Positions 1 through 11,647 of a stretch of 45,757 nucleotides of DNA are shown piece after piece (within the stretch, counting starts at the first letter, position 1; every line of letters starts with the position of its first letter). A model generated the notes under the pieces. That model was given only the letters and a program-made list of their open reading frames with translations, did no database searches and was not told the origin of the DNA. Made by a program: the position numbers and the translations under genes. The stretch is from Acanthamoeba castellanii str. Neff. Its lineage: Eukaryota > Discosea > Longamoebia > Acanthamoebidae. The DNA is taken from positions 485,070 to 530,826 of the forward strand of contig NW_004457586.1 of the NCBI RefSeq assembly GCF_000313135.1, in the 5' to 3' direction.

Positions 1-2237
1 TACGAACTGCGCAGTTGGGTGCGCAAGTATTGGTGCGGCATTAAGTCCACCTAGTGGTGAGACACCACCAGAGGGAGAGTCAGTCGATTGCCACCAGACA
101 CGCAGCAACAGGGTGTGATGGTTGAAGAAGGTCGGGTGTAAAGCCGCACCTGGACGCCCGGAAACTTGAAGGTGATGTTAGGATAGAGAGTCAGGTTGTT
201 GGTAAGCTGTGTGAAGGTGGTGCGGTCGAAGCAGGTGTTGAAGATGTTGTCTCCGCGGCGCGAGTGCTCACAGATGCCGATGACACTGACAAATCGATGA
301 ACGAACGGGCAACGTGCACAAAGCGCGTCAGATCAAGTCCGTGAGCAAGGTCGGGCAGCACCAGGTTGGGGCGACTTACGTGCATTTGCCCGAGAGGAAG
401 CCCTCTTTGAGCGCTTCAAAGATGTTCCTTGGCAGAACGAGCAAGGTCGTGCCACTGGTGGGCAGGGAGCGTGGGTCGGTCAGCTCGTGCCGGTATGCAC
501 GCCAGGTAATCAATGCGTCGCAGCTGCGTACCTGTCTACGATGACTTGACCCATGTCGGCAGGATCATATTTGATCGGTACGCCCGCGACGTCGACCTCC
601 TTCAGGTCGACGACGTAGTAGCTCTCCTGCATGATCGGCGTCCAGTGCACATCATCGGGTCGAGCGCGGCCTGCACGAAAATGTGCACAGACAGCGATAA
701 GTAAGGAGAGGTATCGTAGTTCAGATGATGCAACATTGATGAGAGCGTCAAAGAAGAACGATGGTGCGAGCCGTACCGGTGCCGCCGAGTGTGAGCTTGG
801 CCACGCCCTTGTTCGGTGCGGGCAAGTCCAAGGCGAATACATCCGGCAGATTGAATGCCGAGACCATGCTGTCCCACAGCGGCGGTACACAGTTGGGCAA
901 GCACTGTGGACGCGTAGTCGCGTGAGCCATCAACGAAACTAAAAAGAAGCGCAAGAATGGTGGAGGAAGTGGGGTACGGAGAGATCCGAGAAGTAGGAGA
1001 GGCCCAGAATGCCGTCCACTTGGTAGGTGGCGGAGAAGGTGCCGGCCGCCTCGTAGATGGCCCCGAACATGCCGTCAAACGTGCGATTGCCAAACGTCAG
1101 CTTCTCCTTGAGCAAGACACCTGCGCGGTGCGATCGATGCATGCATGAGATCACACGAAGAGGCACGAATGAAGGAGACACACTACGGGGTGCAGAAGGC
1201 AGTGTAGGCCGACATGCCGTTGATATAGGACGTGTCTTGGTACTGCGAATGGAAACCGCATTCGAAGGTGTCGCCATAGCACCGCATGGCCGTGCAGTGA
1301 AAGACGTCTGCACACGAGTAGCCGTGCGCTGTGGAGGAGTTGTTTCGCTTGTACCTGCGTCATCGAGTCGTCAGCCGGGTGGGGGTGCGATGTTCTTCGC
1401 GTCGTCCTCGCCGAAAGGAATCGCTGTGGAGGGTAGTAGGTAACGTACCGGTCCGCAGCATGGCCCGCACAGGTCGTGCAGCCCGCAGCCGGCACGGCAA
1501 ACTGGTGATGTGATTAATTTAACAACAAACATGAAGACCCAAGGGTGGCCAAAGGTGTGGTCGGTACCAACGCGCTGCCCGTATCAACCTGCACTCCATC
1601 CAATCCGCCGATTAAAGTAAGGTCTTGGCTGGACCAAGAGGTCTCAACGTGTCAAAGAGAGCTGCTGTTGGTACCTGAACGTAGAAATGCTGCGGCGGGG
1701 TGCCCACGCCGATCACCGCATAGAACTCGGCGCCGTTGTCGCACAGGGGCACAGTGTCGTTGTGCACCTTGTACCCAGCACCATCCAACAGCGCACGGAA
1801 CTTCCACCGGGCGTAGCAGTCGAGCGCCGTGTACGCTGTGGCCACCAGAACCACCAGCACAGGCACGAGTTTGTTTTATTCCAATAAAAACGATAAAATG
1901 AAAAGTGCCACCAAAACGAACCCAGGAACGTACTCTGCGAGATGGGAGCCAGCTTTGGTGTGGGCTCGGCTTGCCTCGCGATCGGCTGTTGGAGCGCAAG
2001 AGCAGCAGCGGCAGAGGCCGTGTAGGGGTGAGGGTTTTGCAGACTTCGCTTCGGTCGATGTTCCAGCGTCAGCTCGATGGGAGCATTTTGATAAACGAAA
2101 TCGAATCCGAGATTTCCATCAGCCGACTGTTGTTGGGCCGAGGTGGCCGTCAAAAGGATAGCCAGCACCACCGCCCCTGCAAGGACGCCACTTGCAGGCG
2201 GAGATAGAAACGAGGGGGAAGCAGGCTTGCGCCCCAT
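1..2237 (-). CDS. Pepsin-type (family A1) aspartic protease, 3' part beyond the window
   Basis: Secreted or membrane-associated endopeptidase of the pepsin/BACE-like class. The chosen start (2235-2237) gives a hydrophobic signal segment (about residues 18-34, LAGAVVLAILLTATSA). Exons read on the minus strand: 1934-2237, 1675-1835 (ends GVGTPPQHFYVQ), a 21-nt micro-exon 1568-1588 (VDTGSAL, first catalytic Asp), 1449-1501 (VPAAGCTTC), then exons near 1195-1320, 960-1110 (DGILGLSYFSDL), 785-910 and 545-660, then 380-454 which supplies the second catalytic motif DSGTT across the preceding junction, 150-285 and 1-50. Several Cys residues suggest disulfides, as expected for a secreted enzyme. Around 1345-1440 I could not make a continuous frame: the frame that fits the next exon has a TGA near 1370, so either a splice site is misread or a base is wrong. 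The C-terminal portion is cut by the window edge. Family call is firm; substrate unknown. Confidence 0.85.
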
Positions 2238-2328
2238 CTTCTCTTCTTGTTGTAACCAAGGGCTCTCGGCCCAAGCTTCTTTCTTTCGTCTACTAACGTC
2301 GACAGAAAATACGCGTTGTACTTTCTCT

Positions 2329-5300
2329 TCACGCTTCTTCCTCTTCGTCGTCGCCTTCGGTGAGCTCCTTCTCCATGATCTTGACTCGCGTGAGTACCTG
2401 CTTGGCGGCCTCCTTGTTGCCGCTCTTGACAAGCAGCTGGGCGATGGCGCGCTCCTCCTTGATCTTCTGCTCGAGACGCTGGACGTAGACCTCCATCGTC
2501 AGCAGGCCGGTCTCCACCTGGATCTGGAGCATGTTGATCTTGAGCTGGATCTGCTGCTTCCTGTCGAGCAGGTCTTCGTTCTTGGGCGACTGCTTGAGCG
2601 CCAGGTCGGTGCGTCGCAGCTCCTCCTCGAGCACGTTGTTGCTGATCATGTTGTCCACGCTGCGGATCCAACACCCATCATTAATACGACGCACGGACGG
2701 TATGCGAAGAGGAGGGTCTTAAAGAACCTGTCCGGCTCGTAGGAGTCGAGGTTGAAAGGCGGCGCTCCCGCCTGTGGGGAAGCGGGCGCTGGCTTGGGCG
2801 CTGGCTTGGGTGGTGGAGTCGAGGGAACGGGACTCTTGGGGGCAGCAGCTGTGGGGCCAGCGGTGACGGCCGGCTGAGGAGTAGAGGGAGGAGAAGCGGG
2901 AAGGGTGGGCGAGCGGGACTCGGGCTGGGCCGGCTGCGTGGTCGCGGGTACTGGCGCAGGTGCGGCCACCACTGGGCCGGGCGCCGTGGGATCGAGCACG
3001 AGAACCTTCTCCTCGCGCACACGGACATCCTTGCCCTGTAGCGGTGTTCGGAGACGCAGGCACACTTCGAGCTTGCCTCCCGTTGCTGTCACGACAGAAC
3101 AATGCCACTTGTTAACACGACAAGAGACCAGACGGGGAAAAAAGATGAAGAAGGGAGAGAACCCTTGCGGCTGGTGGGCTTCAGGATGTCGACGAGTTCG
3201 GTGACTTCACATTTGTTGATGAGGCCCTCGAGCGAGAGTTCGCCCTTCCCCAGTAGGACGTCTCGGCCCAGCAGCTTGCGGTGATAGATCTCGAACGTGA
3301 TGGGTCGCTTGCGTTCACACAATCGAAGGAGAGACTTCTTTCGTTCGATCTCGAGCTTGCCCACAAAGTTGTACACTGGCCCACGTACATGCGAGATGGT
3401 GTGTGCGATGTGAGATGCGCCCATGACAGACAAAAAGGAGATAGAAGTACCAGGATCGAGAGATTTGGTCACGGACGAAGACTTGATAACCTGCGGCGTT
3501 TCGGCCTTGGGATAGGGGAAGGTGATGTAGACATAGGATTCCACGGTGGCGATTTCCTTGGGGACGGGCAGGTGCAGGCACCTCACGACGCCGACTTCCA
3601 TCTCGTAGTCGCGCAAATGCGAGAAGACCAGCTCCTCTTGCGTTTGCTTTACCTCGTAGCGATGCCTGTGTACGGTGGCGTGCGTGAGCAACAACGTCTT
3701 GATTCCCCGCGCGTCAGACAGCTTCGAATCCCAACGTACCTTGGCAGAGGCTGTCCTGACTCCCTGGCAGCAATGATCACCTTCAAATCCTCCATCATTT
3801 CCTTTTGGCGTCTGTACATGTCCACCGCTTTTTGCTTGTCCTCTCGCAGGGGAGAGTCCTTGAGCTTCTGCTCGATGGGCAGGGGAGAGGTGAGCTAGAA
3901 GAAAGCCAACTTCAGGTTGGAGAAAGAGATGTGGCCACGAACCTTGGCCTGTTCGTGCACGGCCTTGATCTGGGCCGTAAATTCGTTCTCCAGCTTGGCA
4001 AAGGCGGCCAACCTCTGCTGCTCGACTTCGTCCAACCGGGGAACGATCACTACGAACGGTTCTGGCGGCACCTTAGACAGATCTGAGTCATAGATGAGAA
4101 GGGAGAACAAGACTGGCCGCGCCTCAAACACACGAGGCAATGGAACAAAGCCGAGTACCGATAGGCTTTCCCTGCTGGATCGCTTGGCTGAGCTCGTTGA
4201 TCGTCTTGATGGCAGCAAGCGTCACCTTGGCCTGACCAGTGTCGCCCGCCTCCTTGTACTGAGCGTAGGCTGCCTTGTATTGCTCGAACCGCTGCTTGAG
4301 CATTTCCATTTGCGCCGCCTACAAGCAGAGTCGACTTAGTAGCGAGCGATAGCTTGCGCAATAGGCAGGCGGCAGCATTCATGTTCGTACGCACAAACCT
4401 TTTTGTCTTCGACTCGCGGCACGACCGCAGCGGGCTGTGAGGTAGGCGGGGGCCTGACTACCGGTTGATTCTGTGCGGCGACTACGGGCGTTGCCTGACG
4501 CTGCGACGGCGCACTGGGTGTTCTCGGTGGCGCGGCGGCAGGTGGGACAGCGGCTGGAGCAGCGCCCAGTGCCGTCTGCGAACTTGCCCTTGAGAAAGAA
4601 CAAGAATGAGCCTTTCGAGAAGCAGTTGTGTAAGCGTTGTGGACGGGCGCATGCACCTGGTTGGTTTTCCTGAAGCCTCGGCTTCCAGGCGAACAAGATC
4701 ATTACCGTCGTTGCCGCCCGCTTCCTTGAGCTTGGCAACACGCGCCTGCAGGTCCCTCACGGTAAGCAGCACTTCCTGTGCCTGTAAGAGCCGATCAGTA
4801 TTGCTACCGCGCTGAGACAAGCTGTGCCATCTGTTGGGCGCAAGACGTGGCGCCAGAGACTTACCTCTTCGGTACGGCCGGCCCTCTTCAAGCTGAGGCA
4901 CTTCTGCGTCTCTGCAGTGAGCTTGCTCTGCAGGGAGGCAAGGTTTCACCGCTTCGTGGCTTGTCTTCGTCAAGGTCCTCCAGCTCGGCTAAGAGAGATG
5001 GGTCGTTGAGGTCGTCTTCGGTTATTTCCACTTCAACATCGTCTTCGACGTGCAGCCCTGACGCCAATCGCATGGCGGCTGCACGAGAGAGGTGCAGCGA
5101 GTCAGCTAATGCAACCGGAGCCACGGTGAAAGATGTGAGGAACGTAGCAACCATCAACGGCCTTGTGGTCCATGTCGGCAGGTTGCAGAGCCTTGGCATG
5201 AGCCTCAATACTCATAACTCCATCTTCGTCATAATCTTCATCTTCTACGTTTGGGTCCTCGAAGAGTGCAGGATCAATGCCCATCGCCTGCAGGTCAGCA

Positions 5301-5376
5301 GCCTTGCCTTTTTGCCACGGGGCGGACTCGGTGACCTCTTCTTTGGCGCAGACGACCCCCACCCAAACCACGACAT
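2329..5376 (-). CDS. CC2D1/Lgd-like protein (DM14 repeats plus C2 domain)
   Basis: Homologue of the CC2D1A/B (lethal giant discs) family, which binds ESCRT-III CHMP4/Shrub and regulates endosomal sorting. Order from the N-terminus: MSWFGWG start (5374-5376); acidic segment with DDLNDPSLLAELEDL (about 4985-5040); first DM14 motif (LQSKLTAETQKCLSLKRAGR, about 4865-4930); Pro/Ala/Gln linker (about 4400-4600); second DM14-like motif (QYKEAGDTGQAK, about 4170-4310); helical region to about 3740; C2 domain (DYEMEVGVVRCLHLPVPKE to LGKGELSLEGLI, about 3180-3640) split by an intron; a long Pro/Ala/Ser linker (about 2740-3000); and a coiled-coil C-terminus ending in an acidic tail, stop 2329-2331. Introns are short. 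The N-terminal frame breaks at the T run 5309-5313: one more base would join GKK to GKAADLQAMGID. Only about 90 bp separate this stop from the protease start downstream on the same strand. Confidence 0.88.
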
Positions 5377-5629
5377 CTTCGCTTCTTAGCTCTACTACGT
5401 GTTGATCTTGAAGAACCTGATGCTGATCGCCAAAGGCAACACGCCTGCAGAGAAAAGGCGGGAAGCGAAAGAAAAACTTGCTGGTCGAACCAATCAAGAA
5501 TCATAAAAACTAAATCGAAATCTCGTTGTCTCGAAATCAAATACCCAACAATTTTTTACTTTCATTCTTTCTTTCCTCTTCTTCCTCTCACATCGACGTC
5601 CCGTCGCGGTTCTCTCCTAAGTCGATACA
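5377..5629. promoter_or_regulatory. Divergent promoter region between CC2D1-like and RPL37 genes
   Basis: A 253-bp interval between two divergent start codons. It contains pyrimidine-rich tracts on the plus strand just before the RPL37 start (CTTTCATTCTTTCTTTCCTC around 5560-5590), as is common for ribosomal protein genes, and a GGCGGGAA E2F-like core near 5457-5464. No clear TATA box is visible. Inference from position only. Confidence 0.4.
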
Positions 5630-6237
5630 ATGGTACGTGAGATCTGTCCCTCCTGGCCTGCTATGGGGTCGGTCTATGGCCGTGCTTGAGGGGAGGCTTT
5701 GCCCAGTGGTGGATCGCCGTACCGAACCATCTTCCGGATCGCCAATTGTAACTCTCTTCTATCTTTCTCATTACAGGGTAAGGGTACGGCATCTTTCGGT
5801 AAGAGGCACACCAAGTCGCACACTCTGTGCCGTCGCTGTGGCAGGAGGTCCTACCACATCCAGAAGGCCCGCTGCGCTTCGTGCGGTTACCCCGCCGCCA
5901 GGCTCAGGAAGTGTACGCTTTCCTACCTCCCGTGATTCCAGACTCATCTGCAGACCAATTCAAATCATTTGATCTCGAACTGACAATGGTCATTTCCCCA
6001 CAACAGACAACTGGTCGAACAAGGCCCTCAGGAGGAGGACGACTGGTTCTGGCCGCATGCGCCACCTTAAGGACATGCCCAGGAGGTTCAAGAATGGTTT
6101 CCGTGAGGGTACGCCATCGCCATCCTCCTAATTACCCAGATTCTGGAGTTCTACTTCGTCCACCGTTCTAATTACCACTCTTGCCGCCCACAGGTACTCA
6201 GGCCAAGAAGGTCAAGTCCGCCCCCGCTGCCCAGTAA
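5630..6237 (+). CDS. RPL37: 60S ribosomal protein L37 (eL37)
   Basis: Zinc-binding component of the large ribosomal subunit. Four exons join in frame to 94 residues: 5630-5632 (the ATG alone), 5777-5912, 6007-6108 and 6194-6237. The protein reads [20 protein letters not shown], then [20 protein letters not shown], then the basic C-terminal part ([20 protein letters not shown]). The C-x2-C...C-x2-C zinc ribbon characteristic of eL37 is complete. All three donors are GTACG. An intron directly after the ATG is typical of ribosomal protein genes. The stop TAA at 6235-6237 is followed by AATAAA at 6251-6256. Length and sequence match the family closely; identification is certain. Confidence 0.97.
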
Positions 6238-6250
6238 ATCAGCCGTGAAC

Positions 6251-6256
6251 AATAAA
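6251..6256 (+). promoter_or_regulatory. Poly(A) signal AATAAA of RPL37
   Basis: AATAAA lies 14 nt after the RPL37 stop codon, followed by a pyrimidine-rich stretch. The converging SNARE gene ends at 6425. Confidence 0.6.
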
Positions 6257-6424
6257 CCTCTCTCTATTTACCCCGATCTTCTCCTCTCTACCCTCATGGG
6301 CCAGGTTTCTTCTCATTGCCCGATAGTGCGAGAAGCATGGGTGGATTGATGTGTGATTTGATGGTTGGAGAAAGCAAGACAAATGTTGGATGAAGGGGAA
6401 AGAGCGAAAGAAGTGCGAGAAGCT

Positions 6425-7509
6425 TCACGAGCACTTGGAGTAATCGAAGCCGCAAATGAACGAGGAGATGAGCCACACGATGATCTGTGCCCCACGCGAG
6501 AGAACACCATCAGTGCTGCACGTGCAGGAGCTCACGGAAACGAAGAGAAAAAGCCAGAACAGCGAAGTGGCCGGGAAAGAGAGAAGCGGCGTACGATGAC
6601 GACGATAACAAGAATGGCCCAGAGCTTGTAGTTGTCTCTGCACATGCTCCACTTGAGCCTCCTGCTCTCGGTGGAAAACCGGTAGGACTGATCCTGCAGC
6701 TGCTCTGTCCTCGTCACCAGAAGCTCTATCTTCTCGCCACGGTCCAGCACTCTCTCTGATGCATCCGCCACGGGCGACCGTGAGTTCATCATCTCGCAAC
6801 GCGTGGTGCAGCACGACACACCGTGCCACGCTCCATCGAGAGCCATCACGTAGCGCATTGAGGAGGGAGAAGAAGACAATGAGGGACGAGAAGGAGCAGT
6901 GTACCGATGTTCTCCACCATGACCTTCTTGGTCTCGTCCACCTTCTTCTGGACAAGAGAGATCTTGTCCACGCTGGGGTCGTACGAGAAGTATTCCTACA
7001 ATGAAGGCGGGAGTCAGTCGCTTGTCCAAACGCCAACGGCACAGCCATGGGTTGTTACCATCTGCCTCTGGAGGACGCGCGAGAACTCTTCATTCATGCC
7101 AAAGGCCATGGCGGTCTTGTACGTGTTCCTGTACATGGACATGAAACGCGTCTTGATGTCGTCCAGGAAGGCGAAAGCGATTCGCCTGGGGAATTGCTCG
7201 TCCGACATGCACAGGTAAATCACGCCCTCGCTCGCCGCGTAGTGGAAGTAGTGCCTGTGCACAGTGATGATTCGACAAAATGGAAAAATCAGCAAATGAG
7301 AGGGGGGGGGGAAGTATGCGCGAAGAGGAAGAGGGGGGAGAGGGAGGTGGACCACAATACCTGTCGTAGGTGTACGACATCTTGCCGCCCGACGTATCAG
7401 CGATTTTATCTAGGATGAGACGACTCACCGTGATGAAGTTGCCCGTCGCGGCAGCATGTTCCGCCAGCACGGTCGAACCCCGCGCGACCAGAGAATAGAT
7501 GATGGGCAT
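6425..7509 (-). CDS. VAMP7-like longin R-SNARE
   Basis: Vesicle-membrane R-SNARE for fusion with endosomal, lysosomal or plasma membranes. Five exons join in frame to 218 residues, the normal VAMP7 length: 7361-7509, 7059-7254, 6905-6995, 6595-6755, 6425-6484. Residues 1 to about 115 form the longin domain (MPIIYSLVARGSTVLAEHAA, then HYFHYAASEGVIYLCMSDEQ). The SNARE motif follows (VDETKKVMVENIERVLDRGE) with Arg as the zero-layer residue. The C-terminal anchor is split by the last intron: KLWAILVIVVI joins IIVWLISSFICGFDYSKCS, and there is almost no lumenal tail. The Cys residues near the end could be palmitoylated. The first intron carries a run of ten C on the transcript strand. Confidence 0.92.
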
Positions 7510-8076
7510 TCTTATGAAGCTTCTTCTTTTCCTTCTTCCACAATAACAACAATAAATGCTCAACGCGCAAGGCGAACGAGAATCTCTTCCCCCCCCCCCG
7601 CACGAACAGGAAGCGGGCAACGAAAAGTTGTTTGGGACCACCGAAAAAAGTTGTTTGAACAAGACGCAGAAGCAACAACACCCTTGACCCAACTTGAGGG
7701 GAGAGGAGGTGGCCGAGGAGGACACAGGTGACCGAGAGCGTTTATACGAGTATATAATCCAGTATGCGAACTGGTGTAACACACTGGCGAGAAGGCGCCA
7801 CACACACACACATGTGGACAGGCCGCGGTCGCTGATGGCACGACGTGAGGGCCTCATCGCCAGAAAGAGACACTGCCGGCGGTGAGAGAGAGCCACCGAC
7901 GTCGGATCGAAAGCAAACTCTAAGTTCGCTCCTTGAAAGGAGGAGGGAACCCGCCGCACGACGGAGAGGAAGGGGAAGGAATGCGGAGGCGGTGGTGGTG
8001 GTGATGGTGATGGGAGGAGGCGTGGAGTGGGGGAACGAAGGTAGAGAGAAAGAGAGAGGATCCGAAGGTCGACTGG
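7510..8076. other. Intergenic region upstream of the VAMP7-like gene
   Basis: About 570 bp without a supportable gene. It holds a run of 11 C (7589-7599), a TATATAA stretch at about 7751-7758 that could be a TATA element for the minus-strand SNARE gene about 240 bp away, a short CA repeat (7800-7812), and G/GA-rich sequence before the WrbA stop. Open frames through this interval show no family resemblance. Confidence 0.5.
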
Positions 8077-9171
8077 TTAGGCCTTGGTCTTCTTCTCCTC
8101 CTTCTTGGTCTTCTTCTTCTTTTCGCCGTCCTTGGACTTAGCAGCGGCGTCCTTCTTCTTCTTCTTCTCGCCGTCCTTGCCGTCGGCCTTCTTCTTTCCG
8201 CCGTCGCTCTTTTCCGTCTTCTTGCCCTTCTTGTCCTCGTCCTCCGCGGCCTCCTTGCCCTTGGTCTCCTTCGCCACGCCGGCCTCTTCCTCATCGGCGG
8301 CTTCGCCGTGGAGGGCAACGCGGCCGGCCTTGAGCTCCTTGGCGATGCTGGCGACGTGCTTGCCCTGGAACCTGGCGCAGGCCTTCTCGTTGGCGCTGAC
8401 GGCGCGCGAGCCATCGCTGCCGGCGATGAAGGTGGCGCCGTAGGGGGAACCGCCGCTGACCTCGTTGATCTCCTTCTGCTCCTTGCACGAGTAGGGCAGG
8501 CCGACGTAGAGGAAGCCCAGGTGGAGGAGGGGCGCGAGCATGCTCATGATGGTGGTCTCGTTGCCGCCGTGCTGCGTGCCGGAGCCGGTGAAGCAGCTGG
8601 CAATCTTGCCCACGCACGCGTTCTCGAACCAGAGGCCGCCGAGACCGTCGAAAAACATCTTCATCTGGGCCGTCATCGAACCGAATCGGGTGGGCGAACC
8701 GAAGACGATGGCATCGGCCGACTTATCACCTGCTTGCGGATTTCGGGGGTGATGGTGGGGATGTCCTTCATGGCATCCTTGGGCTGAGCGGCTCTGTTGA
8801 GTCAAAGAAAGCAGCGAAGAAGCATGAGCCACCATTGATTTAAATTGAAGAGCCTAACATAGCGGTGCGAGAATTCTCAAGGCGAGACATGAGAAAAAAA
8901 AGAATCAACCAATTTAATCAAACAAATGATTACCGAACGGGGGCGAAAGAAATCCTCAATTTTGACACTGAAATTGGCACTGAAATGGGAGGTAAACGTA
9001 CCCCATCTTGCCAATGACGTCGTCTGGAAGAAGCTCAGGTACTTGATACATCTCGACCTCTACGCCGTCGACCTCCTTGGCGCCCTCGGCGATGGCCTGA
9101 GCCAGCTGCCACGTGTGCGTGTACAGCGAGTAGAAGATCACCACAACCTTCGTCTTTACCTGCGTCGACAT
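8077..9171 (-). CDS. WrbA-type NAD(P)H:quinone oxidoreductase with a lysine-rich tail
   Basis: FMN-dependent flavodoxin-fold enzyme that reduces quinones by two electrons. Exon 1 (9002-9171) carries the start and the phosphate-binding loop ([20 protein letters not shown]). Exon 2 (8077-8793) carries [11 protein letters not shown], then [40 protein letters not shown] and [15 protein letters not shown], all WrbA signatures. The exons total 887 nt, one short of a whole number of codons, and the frame does break near 8726-8731, between IRKQ and DKSADAI. After the usual end of the fold a tail of about 75 residues rich in Lys, Glu, Asp and Ala ([19 protein letters not shown] and similar) runs to the stop at 8077-8079; ordinary WrbA proteins of about 200 residues lack it. 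Confidence 0.9.
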
Positions 9172-9420
9172 CTTCTTTCCTTCAACACAGCACCAAACCG
9201 ATTTGTTCGATGATGATGACCAACAAGGGACCCGCAACAGGCCGCAGCTTTTTGCGCTGCCTCTGATTCTTGGCTGGCGACCGAATTGTCTGATTTGTGG
9301 TTGGTAGACGGCTCGGCTGTGAATTTGTGTGGAACAATTAAAAAATAAATAGCCTTTGTACACGACGATGGTGACCGACACCACCTTCACTATCTCTCGA
9401 TCGATCCACACGTATGTCTC

Positions 9421-11647
9421 TCAGCCGTTGCTGGTCTCGGCCATCCAGTAGCTGTTGAAGCAGCTGTTGGAGTTGGTCTCCTCGAGCAGAGAGTCCAGGG
9501 AGACGTTGACGCTGCTGGTGGGCGGTTTGGCCGCGGGCTCGGGGTGCGTCGGCGACAGAGCCGACGACGACGTGGTCGGCAGCAGCGGCATCGACCCGCC
9601 AAACGAGAGCTTCTTACGTTTGTTACCGGTCGCCGTCGCCAGCCCGAAGAGGCCATCGCCGTCCTCGCTGTCCTCCCGGCCCGACGCCACCATGTCGGAG
9701 AGCCGCCGCTTGTTGCTGCCGCTGATGCCGCCACCGCCGCTGGTCATCATGATTCCGCTCGGCGCCGGGCTGTCGAGAATGGAGAACGAGGAGAAGTCGA
9801 GCCTGCGGCGGATGGGCGACGAGTCCTCCTCGAGACGCGCCGACTTGAAGAACTTGGCGAAGCCGCTGTCCTCGTCGTGGACGTCGTGCGACGCGGCGTC
9901 AAACTCCTTGTAGAACTCGCGGCACTCCTTCTCGTCGTTCTCGGCTGCCTGGAAGCCGTCCTGGCTGGGCTCGTTGAAGAAGGACAGGGAGAGGATGTTG
10001 GGCGTGTCGGGGACCTTGAACTTGGGCGACACACCCGAGGGCGACAGGAGGCCAAAGTTGTTGGAGGGCGAGGTCGCCAAGAAGCCCGGCGACTTGGTGG
10101 GCGTGAGGGCGAAGAACCGCGAGGGCGAGGTGGGGGACTGTGCAGAGAACGAGGGAGAGCGAGGCCGGGGGATGATGGGCGAGAGGAGAGGCGCGGGGAG
10201 CGAGACCAGGGGCGGAGGCGGCTCGATCTCCCGCGTCTCCTTCTTCAGGAGCGGCGAAGCCGGGGTGATGCGGGTCTCCAATCGCGCGTGGTTGCTGTGG
10301 CTGGGCGGTTGGGAGGAGTTGGAAGAGGCAGAGGCCGCGGTGGTGGTGCTGGTAGTGGTAGTGGCGGCGGCGTTGCGCTCATCGTTGATGTTCTCCTTCT
10401 CCTCGAGCCAGCTGTAGAGCAGTTGCATCACGCCGTTGCACGAAAGTAGCTGGTAGATGCTTGCCGAAGTCACATCGTCGCTCTCGACACCCCAGCTGTA
10501 GTGGTCCTGCGGCGGCACCGCGTACAGGCGAATGGGACCCGTTGCGAGTGGCACCTGTGGACAGCGCCTCATTCAACAGTCAGCATGGGATCACCGCCCG
10601 CACAGAGAGGTGCGTGTGCGGTCACACTCGAGTGCAGTGAGACAGGGAAGACTGCGCACCTCTGTGCCGTTCACTTCGCGGGTCCATTTCTTCATCATGT
10701 GATTGATGATGTACGAGATCGGCTTCTTCGACGAGTAGGTGAGCTGGAGCAGGGGATTGTAGCCGGCCGTGGCGATCTGATTCGACACCTTCGTGTTCTT
10801 GGGGATCAGCTGCAGCGTAATCCGCTTGGGCGGCGAGCTGGGCACGGACACCGTCGACGTTGTGCTGGTGGTCGTGGCGGCGACCGTCTCCGGCGAAGAG
10901 GGCAGCGGCGTTGGCGGGTGGACGAGTGGCAGCGCGGGCGCCGACACTGCCTTGACCAGCAGGCGAGTATTGCCGATCTGCTGGATGACGCTGTTGAGAC
11001 GTTCGACGTGGGTCTTGGGGAGCAGGGTCTTGTGTCGCTGGGCGGGCTCCGGGATGGGTGGGTATTTGCTGGGCGTGGTGGCGCGCGTCTGCAGGAACTC
11101 GAGGAGGGCCGCGGCGAGCTTGTTGGCCTCCTCGCCGCCAGGCACGGGGGCGCCGGTGAGCTTGCCCTTGGGCTTGAAGAACTCGTACCAGAAGAGGATC
11201 GATTCCCTCACCTCGTCCTTGTCCGACTTGTTCACCCCCCGCCCGAGGCTCTCAAGGAGCGCGTTCATCTTCTTGATCAGGCGGTAGTAGAAGTGTCGAA
11301 CCTACCTCGATTGGGTTAGAAGGTTTGAGGGCGGGTGGTACGACAAAGAGGCGCAGATGGCGGGGGGGGGCACCTGATCATAGCTCTTAGAGCCAATGTG
11401 ATTGCTTAGTCGCTGGAAATCACGACCGAACACCTTGATGCCCTCAAAGAACCGTTCTGCTTCTTCCTCATTCCATCCGGTGTATGCCCTTGTCTTTTTG
11501 TTGTTTTTGCCATCAACAGCGCCCGTGCCTATGCATGAAGCGCATAGGCATCAGAATCACGAAGTTGAATGGGGGGGGGGTAGAATCAGATTGGAGGCTG
11601 GGAGTCAACTTACGTGGCGAATTGGGAATACACGGTGATGCATCCAT
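9421..11647 (-). CDS. CRAMP1/TKI1-like SANT-domain protein
   Basis: Probable nuclear chromatin or transcription factor related to animal Cramped-like (CRAMP1) and plant TSL-kinase interacting protein 1. A SANT/Myb-like domain lies near the N-terminus (GWNEEEAERFFEGIKVFGRD, then VRHFYYRLIKKMNAL; about 11250-11490, split by an intron). The conserved middle region follows (ITLQLIPKNTKVSNQIA, YNPLLQLTYSSKKPISYIIN; about 10680-10830), then the C-terminal family motif (YSWGVESDDVTSASIYQLLS, about 10440-10500). The rest is low-complexity Ser/Pro/Thr sequence with many SP sites, ending YWMAETSNG at the stop 9421-9423. Two ATGs (11647 or 11643) are possible. Reading frame favours 11643 (MHHRVFPIRH) spliced to TRAYTGWNEEE. 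Introns contain C runs on the transcript strand at 11571-11580 and 11362-11370. Confidence 0.8.
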
